From an uncultured Caulobacterales bacterium (GTDB taxonomy: Bacteria; Pseudomonadota; Alphaproteobacteria; Caulobacterales; Maricaulaceae), in assembly GCA_937929915.1 (NCBI GenBank), contig CALFUN010000007.1, forward strand, positions 124,001-188,000: a stretch of DNA of 64,000 bases. The letters are read 5' to 3'. The position numbers were made by a program, and so were the translations under genes. The stretch's first letter is position 1, and each line of letters begins with the position of its first letter. The notes under the pieces are model-generated. The model searched no databases and was not told the origin of the DNA. It worked only from the letters and a program-made list of their open reading frames with translations. Positions 33,916-42,999 of the stretch are shown piece by piece.

Positions 33916-36201
33916 ATGACGACCCCTCTAAATAACCCAGCGCCTGCCAAACCCTTAATGCCTGCAATTCGTAAGGCCATGGCAGGAACGGAATCCGTAC
34001 AAGAGCGTTTGGATGATTTTGTAACCGCGATTGTGAATTCAATGCAGGCCAATGTTTCATCAATTTACTTATTGCGAAAAGGTGATGAACTGGAATTATC
34101 AGCCACGCAAGGCCTTAAAAAATCGGCGGTGCATAAGACACGCTTAAAACCGGGCGAGGGTCTTGTCGGCCATGTTGCCCTGACAGCCAAACCATTAAAT
34201 TTAGCTGATGCCCCCGCACACCCACTTTTTTCTTATCGAAAAGAAACAGGCGAAGATCCGTTTAAATCTTTCCTAGCCGTACCGATTTTGCGCGGCGGAC
34301 GCACCTTGGGCGTTTTGGTTGTTCAATCAAAGCATGAGCGCAGCTTTAATGAGAATGAAGTTGAAGACTTACTAACCGTCGCCATGGTCTTGGCAGAAAT
34401 CATAATTGATGATGAACGAGCTGGCGGGCAAGCTGCCAAATTAAAAGGCATAACGCTGGCCCCTGTTAAGCCTGAAACTGTGAAGGGCAAAGCCTTTGCA
34501 GGCGGTTTGGTGAAAGGCCGAGCCTATTTACATGTGCCGCCTGTCGCACCATCAAATCTGTTAGCTGATGATATAGGCGCCGAGCAAAAGCGGCTCGAAG
34601 ATGGCTTATCCGTTTTACGTGCATCCGTTGATTCCATTGTTTCAGGCGAAACCGCCGATATATCTCGCGCCTCTAAAGATATTTATGAGACATACCGCAT
34701 GTTTGCCTATGACCGTAAATGGGGAAACCGCCTCAGAGAAGCTGTTCAGTCTGGCCTAACGGCAGAAGCAGCGGTGGAGCGTGTTCGCAATGAACATCGT
34801 GCGCGGCTCATGAAAGCAAAAGATCCCTATTTACGAGCGCGGTTACATGACCTCGAAGATTTAGCCAATCGCCTTATTCGCGCCCTTGCAGGAGACGCGC
34901 TTGAAATAGGCAATAAAAACATCTCTGATGATGCTGTGATTTTTGCCCGCGAAATCGGCCCCGCTGAACTTCTGGATTATGATCGCTCCAAGCTCAAAGG
35001 TATTGTTCTCGAAGAAGGGTCTGCCAACTCTCATACGGCTATTATTTGCCGCGCGCTGGGCATTCCAATCGTTGGCCGCGCTGATGGTGTTTTAGACTTA
35101 ATCGAAACGGGTGATTTTGTTTTGGTAGACGGCGAGGAAGGCTGTGTTCACATCCGCCCGCTTGACAATCAAGAGGCGAGCTTTCAACTCCGCATTAATA
35201 TTAAAGGTGAAATTGATAAAGCCTATCAATCACAAAAAGACCTGCCCGCAAAAACTATAGATGGGCGCATTATATCTTTGCAATTAAATGCAGGTCTTTT
35301 AATGGATCTGCCGCAACTCGACCAAGTTGGCGCCAATGGCATTGGCCTGTTTCGGACAGAGTTTCAATTTATGGTCAGCGAATTTATGCCGCGGCTCAAA
35401 GAACAAACCGAGCTGTACCGCCAAGCGATTATAGCGGGCGGTACGCGGCCTGTAACCTTCCGTACGCTAGATTTGGGTAGTGATAAAATTCTGCCTTATA
35501 TGGATCGTGTCCCAGAAGAAAACCCCGCGATTGGCTGGCGTGCCATTCGAATTGCTTTGGACCGTCCTGGCTTAATGCGCTATCAAATCCGCGCCCTATT
35601 ATCAGCAAGTGCAGGATACCATTTGCGGGTCATGTTCCCAATGGTTTCAACAATAGATGAAATGATAGAGGCTCGCGCCTTATTTGATCGTGAATTAAAT
35701 AGAGCTAAGTCTTTAGCAAAAGATCTACCGCATAAAATTGCCGTCGGCGTCATGCTAGAGACACCATCCTTGGCATGGCAAGTCGATGCCGTCTGTCAAC
35801 ATGCTGATTTTGTTAGCGTCGGTGCAAATGATTTATTACAATTTTTCTTTGCTGCTGACCGCGATAACGCGCGCGTGTCTGACAGATATGATCCGCTACA
35901 TCCCGCGGCCTTGTCTATTTTAAAATCCATAGTTGATGGCTGCAATGCACATAACACACCCGTATCCGTTTGCGGCGCTATAGCTGGTCAGCCATTAGCG
36001 GCAATTTGTCTGGCGGCCCTTGGATATGAAACATTATCTATGCCTGTCACAGGTATCGGGCCTGTAAAATCAGCTTTACTCAAAACGGATGCAGGTAAGC
36101 TGCGCGATATTTTAACACCGCATTTAACATCACAGGCATCGACAGCAAGCTTACGCAACATCGTATCAGACTTTTGCCAAGAGAACGGCATTCCAGCCTA
36201 G
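33916..36201 (+). CDS. ptsP: PtsP, enzyme I of the nitrogen phosphotransferase system
   Basis: This 761-aa protein starts the PTS-Ntr phosphorelay by taking phosphate from PEP and passing it to NPr and EIIA-Ntr. An N-terminal GAF domain (about 20-170) has VSSIYLLRKGDELELSATQG, 20 residues. The enzyme I part then begins with AFAGGLVKGRAYLH. The phosphorylated His lies in GSANSHTAIICRALG, and the PEP barrel includes GIGLFRTEFQFM, TFRTLDLGSDK and VSVGANDLLQFFFAADRDN. GAF binding of glutamine or 2-oxoglutarate reports nitrogen status in related bacteria. The usual alphaproteobacterial neighbours lysC and prfA are not adjacent. Confidence 0.95.
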   Translation: MTTPLNNPAPAKPLMPAIRKAMAGTESVQERLDDFVTAIVNSMQANVSSIYLLRKGDELELSATQGLKKSAVHKTRLKPGEGLVGHVALTAKPLNLADAPAHPLFSYRKETGEDPFKSFLAVPILRGGRTLGVLVVQSKHERSFNENEVEDLLTVAMVLAEIIIDDERAGGQAAKLKGITLAPVKPETVKGKAFAGGLVKGRAYLHVPPVAPSNLLADDIGAEQKRLEDGLSVLRASVDSIVSGETADISRASKDIYETYRMFAYDRKWGNRLREAVQSGLTAEAAVERVRNEHRARLMKAKDPYLRARLHDLEDLANRLIRALAGDALEIGNKNISDDAVIFAREIGPAELLDYDRSKLKGIVLEEGSANSHTAIICRALGIPIVGRADGVLDLIETGDFVLVDGEEGCVHIRPLDNQEASFQLRINIKGEIDKAYQSQKDLPAKTIDGRIISLQLNAGLLMDLPQLDQVGANGIGLFRTEFQFMVSEFMPRLKEQTELYRQAIIAGGTRPVTFRTLDLGSDKILPYMDRVPEENPAIGWRAIRIALDRPGLMRYQIRALLSASAGYHLRVMFPMVSTIDEMIEARALFDRELNRAKSLAKDLPHKIAVGVMLETPSLAWQVDAVCQHADFVSVGANDLLQFFFAADRDNARVSDRYDPLHPAALSILKSIVDGCNAHNTPVSVCGAIAGQPLAAICLAALGYETLSMPVTGIGPVKSALLKTDAGKLRDILTPHLTSQASTASLRNIVSDFCQENGIPA

Positions 36202-36209
36202 GAGTCATT

Positions 36210-36719
36210 ATGAAAATATTTCACCTCTCTATTGGCGCAATTTTGCTACTTAGCGCATGCCAAAATAAAGCCATTGATGAAACACAAATAGGTGCTGATA
36301 AACCCCAAAACACGGCCACAATTATTGACGAGAGTCCTATCGGCGTTCAAACGCCGCCGCCTTTAAAAGTCCCCCGCGATGGCCGTATCACACTCTCACC
36401 AGAAACTTTAGTGAGCGAAGATGCCGCCTGTATCCTGCCATTACGTGTGTCTAATGGTACAGATGCAAGCGTTTCCGTCTCTATGTTTGGCTTCACAGTC
36501 ACAGGCCCGGGCGAGGATGATACAGGAAATAATATGTTCGCCCAGCTCACACCACCCGGCGAAGCGCGCACGGCGCGGGTTATTTTAATTGGCCAAGCCT
36601 GCAGCGCTTTTGATACGGTCACAATTAACGAAGTGCTTTGCGTTTCAAACGATACCTCTTGCCCTGTAGCTGTGAGCTTTGAAGATAGTGATGAGCTAAA
36701 ATTAATTGGGCCTAATTAA
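36210..36719 (+). CDS. Small lipoprotein, unknown function
   Basis: This lipoprotein of about 169 aa is not recognised. ATG 36210 is chosen because AGGAG lies five bases upstream and the N-terminus then reads as a lipoprotein signal, MKIFHLSIGAILLLSAC, with Cys at residue 17. A longer frame from 36174 would overlap ptsP. The mature domain looks all-beta and contains paired Cys residues (AACILP, QACSAFD, LCVSNDTSCP). It starts eight bases after ptsP and may be co-transcribed. It converges with the HIT gene, overlapping it by eight bases. Confidence 0.75.
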   Translation: MKIFHLSIGAILLLSACQNKAIDETQIGADKPQNTATIIDESPIGVQTPPPLKVPRDGRITLSPETLVSEDAACILPLRVSNGTDASVSVSMFGFTVTGPGEDDTGNNMFAQLTPPGEARTARVILIGQACSAFDTVTINEVLCVSNDTSCPVAVSFEDSDELKLIGPN

Positions 36720-37146
36720 TTCTAGCTCGAATTTTCTCAGCCAGTTTTTTTAAAACCTCCATATCCGCCATAACGCCTGCTGCGTGAGCCGTGAGCGGTT
36801 CATCACTATAGCGCGGGATAATGTGGACATGTGTGTGAAATACCGTTTGGCCCGCAGGCGCACCGTTAAACTGATTAATCACAATCCCATCGGGCTTTAA
36901 CGCAGCGTCAAGCGCGACAGTGACACGTTGCACAGCGCCAAATAAACGTCCAATATCTTTGGGGGCAACATTGAGTAAATTCTGCGAGGCACTTTTCGGT
37001 ACCACAAGACAATGCCCGCGAGATTGCGGGAACACATCCATGAAACTCAACACATGGCTGTCCTCATAAATTTTAACGCAAGGCATCTCTGCGCGCAGAA
37101 TTTGCGCAAAAATATTATTTGGGTCATAGGGAGCGTGTAGGGTCAT
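36712..37146 (-). CDS. HIT family nucleotide-binding protein
   Basis: This 144-aa HINT-branch HIT protein carries the histidine triad HTHVHIIPRY. The N-terminal FAQILRAEMPCVKIYED and DVFPQSRGHCLVVPK are typical of the family, which hydrolyses adenosine phosphoramidates and related nucleotides. The start lies 23 bases inside the end of the preceding DUF2007-like gene, so the two are probably translated from one mRNA. Confidence 0.93.
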   Translation of the reverse strand: MTLHAPYDPNNIFAQILRAEMPCVKIYEDSHVLSFMDVFPQSRGHCLVVPKSASQNLLNVAPKDIGRLFGAVQRVTVALDAALKPDGIVINQFNGAPAGQTVFHTHVHIIPRYSDEPLTAHAAGVMADMEVLKKLAEKIRARIN

Positions 37147-37621
37147 GTGTTTTCCTTAATGCTGGCAATGCAAAACATTCAGCATGAATGCGCATGGCTA
37201 TCACGAATGGTACCAATAAGTTAGACATAAAATTTAGAACAAACCATTCTGGATATAAGAAAAGCAACCAGACCATTGATAAGAGGTATAATAAAATTAA
37301 AGGCATTAACGGCAATAATAACAATCCAAAAAATGGATTAAATGTTAAAATACTCCCATAGAAAATATCACGCCCTATTCTTGGTTTAATAGGATCAAAA
37401 TCGAGTATTGGGCGCGTTGATTGTAAAAATATTTGTGCCTCTTGAATCTCATCTTCAGGCAACATTATTCTAAAACCGCCTAAAGCACTCACATAGGCTA
37501 TGGCTAAAAACCCATGATGAAAATTAAATATTTCAGGGTTAAAACCACCTGACTTTAACACACTAAATACGGTTACAGCTTGCGCTGGATTATCCGTTAC
37601 ATATGCGAGCGTAAGGGCCAA
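37124..37621 (-). CDS. DUF2007-like domain membrane protein
   Basis: This is a 165-aa protein with a TTG start. The N-terminal 75 residues read like a DUF2007 signal-transducing module: AYVTDNPAQAVTVFSVLKSG followed by MLPEDEIQEAQIFLQS. Two hydrophobic segments follow (PFFGLLLLPLMPLILLYLLS and, right after it, MVWLLFLYP), then an amphipathic tail. DUF2007 proteins are of unknown function. GAAAGGG lies about 12 bases upstream of the TTG and no in-frame ATG is available nearby, so TTG is likely real. It overlaps the HIT gene. Confidence 0.7.
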   Translation of the reverse strand: MALTLAYVTDNPAQAVTVFSVLKSGGFNPEIFNFHHGFLAIAYVSALGGFRIMLPEDEIQEAQIFLQSTRPILDFDPIKPRIGRDIFYGSILTFNPFFGLLLLPLMPLILLYLLSMVWLLFLYPEWFVLNFMSNLLVPFVIAMRIHAECFALPALRKTHDPTRSL

Positions 37622-37633
37622 AATTAAGTCTCA

Positions 37634-38773
37634 CTACCCTTTCTTAAACGGTGTATGTTGAGTGAGGGTATTTATATTATGTTTAATTTCATTGCGTTCA
37701 TAGACCAGGTAATCTTCAATGGCTTCGCGCAAACCTGGATGGGCAAGATAGTGGGCGCTATGGGTTGCAACAGGTTCATAACCGCGCGCGAGTTTATGCT
37801 CGCCTTGCGCCCCAGCTTCGACGCGCGCAAGGCCGCGCTCCAATGCCGCTTCAATGGCTTGGTAATAGCACAGTTCAAAATGTAAAAATGGGTGGTACGA
37901 CAAACAGCCCCAATTACGTCCATAAAGCGCATCACTGCCGATAAAGTTTAACGCTGCCGCGATTGGCGTATCATCTTTCCACGCCATCACTAAAATAATG
38001 TCATCTCGCATAGTCTCTTGCATCATCGCAAAAAACTCACGCGTTAAATAAGGTCGCCCCCATTTCCGCTGCCCTGTATCCAGATAGCATTGATAAAATA
38101 TATCCCAATGCACGTCTTTCAAATCATCACCTGTAAGCCGTTTTATTGTCACCCCATCTTGAGCCGCTGCGCGTTCTTTACGGATATTTTTACGTTTGCG
38201 CGAAGCCAGATGACGTAAGAAATCATCAAAATTATTGTATCCGCGATTGATGAAATGAAACTGCCTATCTTCGCGCGCGGCAAATCCGAGTTTCTCTAAA
38301 ATAGTTTTATCTTCATCTTGTAAAAATGTCAGATGCACACCTGACATCTCCCATTGCTCGCAGGCCTGTATCATCGCCAATGCCAAGCCACGCTTATGGT
38401 CTGGATTTTGCGCCAGTAAGCGCGGCCCCGTGGCAGGAGTAAACGGTACAGCGCATTGCAGTTTTGGATAATAAGAGCCGCCCGCGCGCTCTAGCGCATC
38501 CGCCCAGCCATGGTCGAAAACATATTCCCCTTGGCTATGAGTTTTCGCATAGAGCGGGGCCGCGCCAACAGCCCTGCCGTGATTGTCTTCCAGCCAAATA
38601 TGGCGCGGATTCCAGCCCGTCTGCGCGCAAGCCGCTCCGCTCGCCTCACACGCTTTCAAAAATCGCCATGATAAAAATGGATGATGCCCCGAAGGGATAA
38701 GTCTGTCCCAATCGCTCTGCGCAACCTCGTCTATCGACGTTAAAATCCGAGCTTGAAAAAGCGGTTCATCCAT
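37634..38773 (-). CDS. FemAB/GNAT-like acyltransferase (peptidogalycan-type)
   Basis: This 379-aa protein has a double GNAT fold of the DUF482/FemAB-related family. Segments typical of it are SWRFLKACEASG, YVFDHGWADALERAGG, YYPKLQCAVPFTPATGPRLL (20 residues) and FHFINRGYNNFDDFLRHLAS. RNWGCLSYHPFLHFELCYYQ and GAQGEHKLARGYEP come near the end. Annotations often call it peptidogalycan biosynthesis protein, but the substrate is unproven. No signal peptide is present. It is followed after 12 bases by the DUF2007-like gene, and RidA precedes it on the same strand. Confidence 0.87.
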   Translation of the reverse strand: MDEPLFQARILTSIDEVAQSDWDRLIPSGHHPFLSWRFLKACEASGAACAQTGWNPRHIWLEDNHGRAVGAAPLYAKTHSQGEYVFDHGWADALERAGGSYYPKLQCAVPFTPATGPRLLAQNPDHKRGLALAMIQACEQWEMSGVHLTFLQDEDKTILEKLGFAAREDRQFHFINRGYNNFDDFLRHLASRKRKNIRKERAAAQDGVTIKRLTGDDLKDVHWDIFYQCYLDTGQRKWGRPYLTREFFAMMQETMRDDIILVMAWKDDTPIAAALNFIGSDALYGRNWGCLSYHPFLHFELCYYQAIEAALERGLARVEAGAQGEHKLARGYEPVATHSAHYLAHPGLREAIEDYLVYERNEIKHNINTLTQHTPFKKG

Positions 38774-38800
38774 AGGGTTTATGTGGCCCGTTTTACACCT

Positions 38801-39277
38801 TTATGCAATCTCAACAACCGCGTCAATTTCAACAGCCACATCAAGAGGCAAGCTCGGCGCGGATACTGCAAAACGAGCATGACGCCCCGCCTCACCAAAA
38901 ACAGCCACCATAATATCAGAACAGCCATTGATAATAGTTGGAATATCGCGCGATGTGGCATCTGGGGTCGCTTGCACAAACCCGCCCAATTTCACTATGC
39001 GTTTAACGCGAGATAAATCCCCATCACAAGCGGCTTTCATTTGCGCAATTAAATTTAACGCAGATAATTTGGCCGCGTCTTGGCCTTGCTCAACAGTTAA
39101 GTCTTCGCCCAATCTCCCGCCTATGGCCGTGTCGCCAATTTTTGAAATCTGCCCCGAAATAAACACAAGATGACCCGTAATGACATAAGGCACATAATTT
39201 GCCGCAGGTAATGACGGCGCTGGCAGCGTTAATCCTAACTGCTTAAGCGTGTTTTCAACGGTATTGTCAGATGACAT
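38801..39277 (-). CDS. RidA family protein
   Basis: This 158-aa protein belongs to the YjgF/YER057c/UK114 family. It has VISG-type segments (HLVFISGQISKIGD), the family's conserved QDAAKLSALNLIAQMKAA and KLGGFVQATPD. RidA enzymes deaminate reactive enamine/imine intermediates from PLP enzymes. The N-terminal extension and the Leu-Pro-rich LTLPAPSLPAANYVPYV are those of the longer RidA subgroup, whose substrates are less known. It is not obviously tied to a threonine dehydratase gene here. Confidence 0.92.
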   Translation of the reverse strand: MSSDNTVENTLKQLGLTLPAPSLPAANYVPYVITGHLVFISGQISKIGDTAIGGRLGEDLTVEQGQDAAKLSALNLIAQMKAACDGDLSRVKRIVKLGGFVQATPDATSRDIPTIINGCSDIMVAVFGEAGRHARFAVSAPSLPLDVAVEIDAVVEIA

Positions 39278-39361
39278 ATTGGCGGCTCCACTTTATATGA
39301 TAGGCTGTGATATGTGGTTAATTCAAGATAGCTGCATATGCTATAAATAAATGAGAAAAAT

Positions 39362-39973
39362 ATGTCTGAAACACCTGCAACCCTATCCTTGCCTCAAATG
39401 CAGCCAGATGTTTTGGAGTTTCTAAAATCACGGCGCTCGAATTTAGCAAAATTGATGACCGAGCCCGGGCCAGACGCGGGCCAAATTCAAGACATGTTAA
39501 ATATTGCCGCCCGCGTACCAGACCATAGGAAACTTACGCCGTGGCGATTTATTTTATTCCAAGGCAAGGCGCGCGAAAAATTTGGCCCGCATCTGGCATC
39601 GGCTTTTACAAAAGCGAATCCGAACCTGCCCGTTGACCGCGCTCTATTTGAAGCCGCCCGTTTCACACGCGCCCCCTTAGTCATTGCCATCATTTCCAGT
39701 CCCAAAGACTGCCCGCGCGGCACGCCAAAATGGGAGCAAGAATTAAGCGCGGGCGCTGCATGTTTTAATCTCTGTCTTGCCGCGCAATCATATGGGTTTG
39801 CGGCACAATGGTTAACGGAGTGGTATGCTTATAATGCAGATATTGATAAGGCTTTGGGCCTAAGCGGTGAGGAGCGCGTTGCAGGCTATATCTATATTGG
39901 CAGCGTTAAAACTGCGCCAATAGAGCGCGCACGCCCTGATATGGATACCATTATCCACCATTGGACGGGTTAG
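39362..39973 (+). CDS. YdjA-like nitroreductase
   Basis: This 203-aa FMN-dependent oxidoreductase is of the small YdjA-like nitroreductase type. The FMN-binding N-terminus is FLKSRRSNLAKLM. AARVPDHRKLTPWRFILFQG and SAGAACFNLCLAAQSYGFAA are the matching core segments. GYIYIGSVKT is the usual C-terminal strand. The physiological substrate is unknown. It lies divergent from the RidA gene. Confidence 0.92.
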   Translation: MSETPATLSLPQMQPDVLEFLKSRRSNLAKLMTEPGPDAGQIQDMLNIAARVPDHRKLTPWRFILFQGKAREKFGPHLASAFTKANPNLPVDRALFEAARFTRAPLVIAIISSPKDCPRGTPKWEQELSAGAACFNLCLAAQSYGFAAQWLTEWYAYNADIDKALGLSGEERVAGYIYIGSVKTAPIERARPDMDTIIHHWTG

Positions 39974-40010
39974 TCTTGGCAACACCCATCAAAGCTCCTA
40001 TGATAAGATT

Positions 40011-41117
40011 ATGACGGATATAGATAAAAAAACGGCGCCCGATGAGAGCCTCGCATTTGTCCCGTCCGATAGTGCGCGATTACTGCAATTTATAACAGAC
40101 GAAAAACCCGAAACAGGTAGCGCGATTGAAATTGCTGATGGTGTGTTTTGGTTACGCTTTGCTTTGCCAATGAAAGGGCTTGATCATATTAATTTATGGG
40201 CGCTCAAAGACGGAGATGGCTGGGTTGTTGTCGATACAGGTATTGGTAATAAAGATAGCCGCGAAGTTTGGGAAACACACTTCAAAGATTTGATGGGCGG
40301 CAGGCCCGTTAACCGCGTTATCTGTACCCATTTACATCCTGACCATACAGGGCTCGCGGGGTGGATTTGCCGCAAATTTGGCGCACCGCTTTTAATGACA
40401 CGCGGAGAGTATTTTCTTTGCCGCCTAATGGCCGCAGATACAGGCCATAGCGCGCCCAATGAAGGCGTACAATTTTACCGCAAAGCTGGCTTTACCGAAA
40501 CCCAGTTAGAGCTTTACAAAGCACGTTTTGGCGGGTTTGGAAAAATGATTACGCCGCTGCCGCAAAGCTATGACCGTCTGGTTGACGGAGAGCTGGGTTT
40601 AATTGGCGGGCGCGAATGGCGCGTGATTATAGGCTCTGGCCATTCGCCCGAACATGCTTGCCTATATTGTCCAGAGTTAAATCTATGCCTGACAGGGGAT
40701 CAGCTTTTGCCCAATATTAGCTCGAATGTATCTGTCTGGCCGACAGAGCCTGAATCTAATCCGCTCGAAGATTGGATTACGTCTTGTCATAAGTTAAAAG
40801 CTGAATTGCCCAAAGATGTATTAGTCGGCCCCGCCCACGGCATCCCGTTTCGCGGCGCCCATAAGCGGCTTGATAAATTAATTGAGCACCACGAAAAAGC
40901 GCTGCACCGCCTCGCGGAACATTGCCGAGAACCGCGCCTGTCAACGGGGGTTTACTCGGTACTATTTCGCCGCGAAATTAATGATGGTAACCGCCTCATG
41001 GCCGTCGGGGAAAGCGTGGCCCATTTAAACTGCCTAAAGGGCCGCGGAATTATATCACGCCGCAGAAATGATGCAGGCCAATTTACATATAAGACGAAGC
41101 GTAGTTATACGGGATAA
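40011..41117 (+). CDS. Metallo-beta-lactamase-fold hydrolase
   Basis: This 368-aa metal-dependent hydrolase has the zinc-binding motif THLHPDHTG (HxHxDH type), with the later His in GSGHSPEHACLY and the Asp in CLTGDQLLPN. VGPAHGIPF supplies the last His. A C-terminal winged-helix-like tail (about 290-368) with VGESVAHLNCLKGRGIISRR suggests the LACTB2-like group with a DNA- or protein-binding extension. The substrate is unknown; thioester or lactone hydrolysis is typical of relatives. Its start is 37 bases after the nitroreductase stop, so the two may be co-transcribed. Confidence 0.88.
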   Translation: MTDIDKKTAPDESLAFVPSDSARLLQFITDEKPETGSAIEIADGVFWLRFALPMKGLDHINLWALKDGDGWVVVDTGIGNKDSREVWETHFKDLMGGRPVNRVICTHLHPDHTGLAGWICRKFGAPLLMTRGEYFLCRLMAADTGHSAPNEGVQFYRKAGFTETQLELYKARFGGFGKMITPLPQSYDRLVDGELGLIGGREWRVIIGSGHSPEHACLYCPELNLCLTGDQLLPNISSNVSVWPTEPESNPLEDWITSCHKLKAELPKDVLVGPAHGIPFRGAHKRLDKLIEHHEKALHRLAEHCREPRLSTGVYSVLFRREINDGNRLMAVGESVAHLNCLKGRGIISRRRNDAGQFTYKTKRSYTG

Positions 41118-41169
41118 TTGATAGCTATTTTTAATTATGAAACAGGAAATCATTCAGTTTAAAGTATCT

Positions 41170-42999
41170 CTACCTCATCGCATCCGACACACCTGACAAC
41201 GCCGCAGCGAAGACGGGTGCAGAGAAGTTTTCAAGGTCTTCTATCCGCTCACCAATGCCGATATGATGGATAGGCAGCGCGTATTTATCTGATAGCGCGA
41301 CGAGCACCCCGCCTTTGGCTGTCCCGTCAAGCTTGGTCATAATTAATCCCGTCACCCCTGCCGTTTCTTTAAAGGCTTCGGTTTGGATAAGCGCGTTTTG
41401 ACCGACAGTGGCGTCGAGAACTAAGATAGAATGATGCGGCGCAGATGGGTCTTGCTTTTGGATAACGCGGATAATCTTAGAAAGCTCATCCATTAATTCT
41501 GTCCGGTTTTGCAAGCGGCCCGCCGTATCAATCATGAGAATATCAAAATCTTCTTCGCGCGCACGCGTAATGGCATCATAGACAAGTCCCGCAGCATCCG
41601 CGCCCGTTGACGCGCTCATGACAGGGGCACCAGAGCGTTCACCCCAAACGGTGAGCTGCTCTACCGCAGCCGCGCGGAATGTATCGCCTGCTGCAATGAG
41701 AACTTTTTTGCCCGCATCCGTATAACGTTTGGCAATTTTGCCAAGGGTCGTAGTTTTACCAGACCCATTGACACCAACAAACAGCAAGATTTGCGGCTTG
41801 GCCACACCCAAAATAATTGGTTTCTCTAGCGGCGTGAGAATATCTGAAATCACATCGGCCAGAGCGATTTTAATTTCCATATCCGTAATGTGTTTATCAA
41901 ATTTATCTGCTGCAAGACGCGCCGTAACTTTGGAAGCAGGGCCAAGACCAAGATCGGAGGTAATCAGAATATCTTCCAACTCTTCTATCGCGGCATCATC
42001 CAATTTACGCTGTGTGAAAACCGCCGAGACTTGGTCTGTCATACGTGTCGTAGATTTGCGCAAGCCCGTTGTGATACGGTCTAAGAAATTTCCTTTGGCC
42101 AGCGTGTCTGTTTCAATGGGCGCAGGTTCAATGGGCGCAGGCGTTTTCGCCGCCTGATCGGCCGCTTTTTGCTGCGCAATTTCACGTTCCGCAATGTCGC
42201 GCGCCGCTTGTTCTTCAGCAATTTTAGCGCGGCGCTCTGCTTCTTTGGCCTCATCGCGCAGGCGTTTCGCCTCAGCCTTTTCCGCGGCAATGCGCTGCGC
42301 TTCAAGACGGGCCGCTTCCGCTTTTTCGCGCGCTAGCCTATCAGCTTCAAGCTTTTCAGATGCAGCCTTTTCTGCGGCGATACGTTGTGCTTCGGCCTTG
42401 GCGCGGGCTTGCTCAAGGGCTTTGGCATCCGCCTCTTGTTTAGCCTTGAGCGCGGCCATCTCTGCGTCTGATTTAGCCTTAGCAAGCTCGGCGTCTTGCT
42501 GGGCCTTTATCCGCGCATCTTCGGCCTTGCGGGCCGCAAGATCTTCAAGACGTTTCGCTTCCGCTTTGGCGTCGTTTTCGGCTTTGCGCGTAGCCGCCTC
42601 CTCGGCCTTTCGGGCGGCCTGCGCCTCTTGCGCCGCTCTCTCTTCTGCGGCTTTTTGCGCAGCTTGGTCGGCCAGTTTTTCCTTACGGGCTTTCTCCTCG
42701 GCAAGCTGTTTGGCGCGGGCTACGTCTTTGGCCGCTTGAATATCAGCTTTGCGCTTATCTTCGGCCTCTATGCGCGCCAACTCATCTTCGGAAATCACCG
42801 GCGACACACCCGCCGCATTTTCATCCTGCTGGCGTGCAGATTTCAAGGCAGCCGCATTAATCGCGGCCATACGCGCCGCCATTTGTTCATCGACGAGTTT
42901 TTCCTGTGCTGCCTTCTCGGCGGCTGCAAGCGCTAATTTCTCATCCTTAGATTTGAAGCCAAGCTTTGAGAGAAAGCCGCGTTTTTTCTTTTCAGCCAT
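41170..42999 (-). CDS. ftsY: Signal recognition particle receptor FtsY
   Basis: FtsY is the membrane-associated receptor that docks SRP-ribosome complexes for co-translational insertion. At 609 aa it is longer than most. The C-terminal 300 residues are a standard NG GTPase domain with GVNGSGKTTTLGKIAKRY (G1), DTAGRLQNR (G3) and TKLDGTAKGG (G4). The N-terminal 300 residues are a highly charged Ala/Lys/Glu/Arg-rich helix that should form a long coiled coil, instead of the more acidic A domain of E. coli. Its ATG lies inside the last codons of mtaB (8-base overlap). The repetitive segment gives many false frames on the other strand. Confidence 0.96.
   Translation of the reverse strand: MAEKKKRGFLSKLGFKSKDEKLALAAAEKAAQEKLVDEQMAARMAAINAAALKSARQQDENAAGVSPVISEDELARIEAEDKRKADIQAAKDVARAKQLAEEKARKEKLADQAAQKAAEERAAQEAQAARKAEEAATRKAENDAKAEAKRLEDLAARKAEDARIKAQQDAELAKAKSDAEMAALKAKQEADAKALEQARAKAEAQRIAAEKAASEKLEADRLAREKAEAARLEAQRIAAEKAEAKRLRDEAKEAERRAKIAEEQAARDIAEREIAQQKAADQAAKTPAPIEPAPIETDTLAKGNFLDRITTGLRKSTTRMTDQVSAVFTQRKLDDAAIEELEDILITSDLGLGPASKVTARLAADKFDKHITDMEIKIALADVISDILTPLEKPIILGVAKPQILLFVGVNGSGKTTTLGKIAKRYTDAGKKVLIAAGDTFRAAAVEQLTVWGERSGAPVMSASTGADAAGLVYDAITRAREEDFDILMIDTAGRLQNRTELMDELSKIIRVIQKQDPSAPHHSILVLDATVGQNALIQTEAFKETAGVTGLIMTKLDGTAKGGVLVALSDKYALPIHHIGIGERIEDLENFSAPVFAAALSGVSDAMR

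Noticed and set aside
42194-42739. 181-aa Ser/Ala-rich plus-strand frame opposite ftsY
   Set aside because: It is the complement of the repetitive coiled-coil coding sequence of FtsY.
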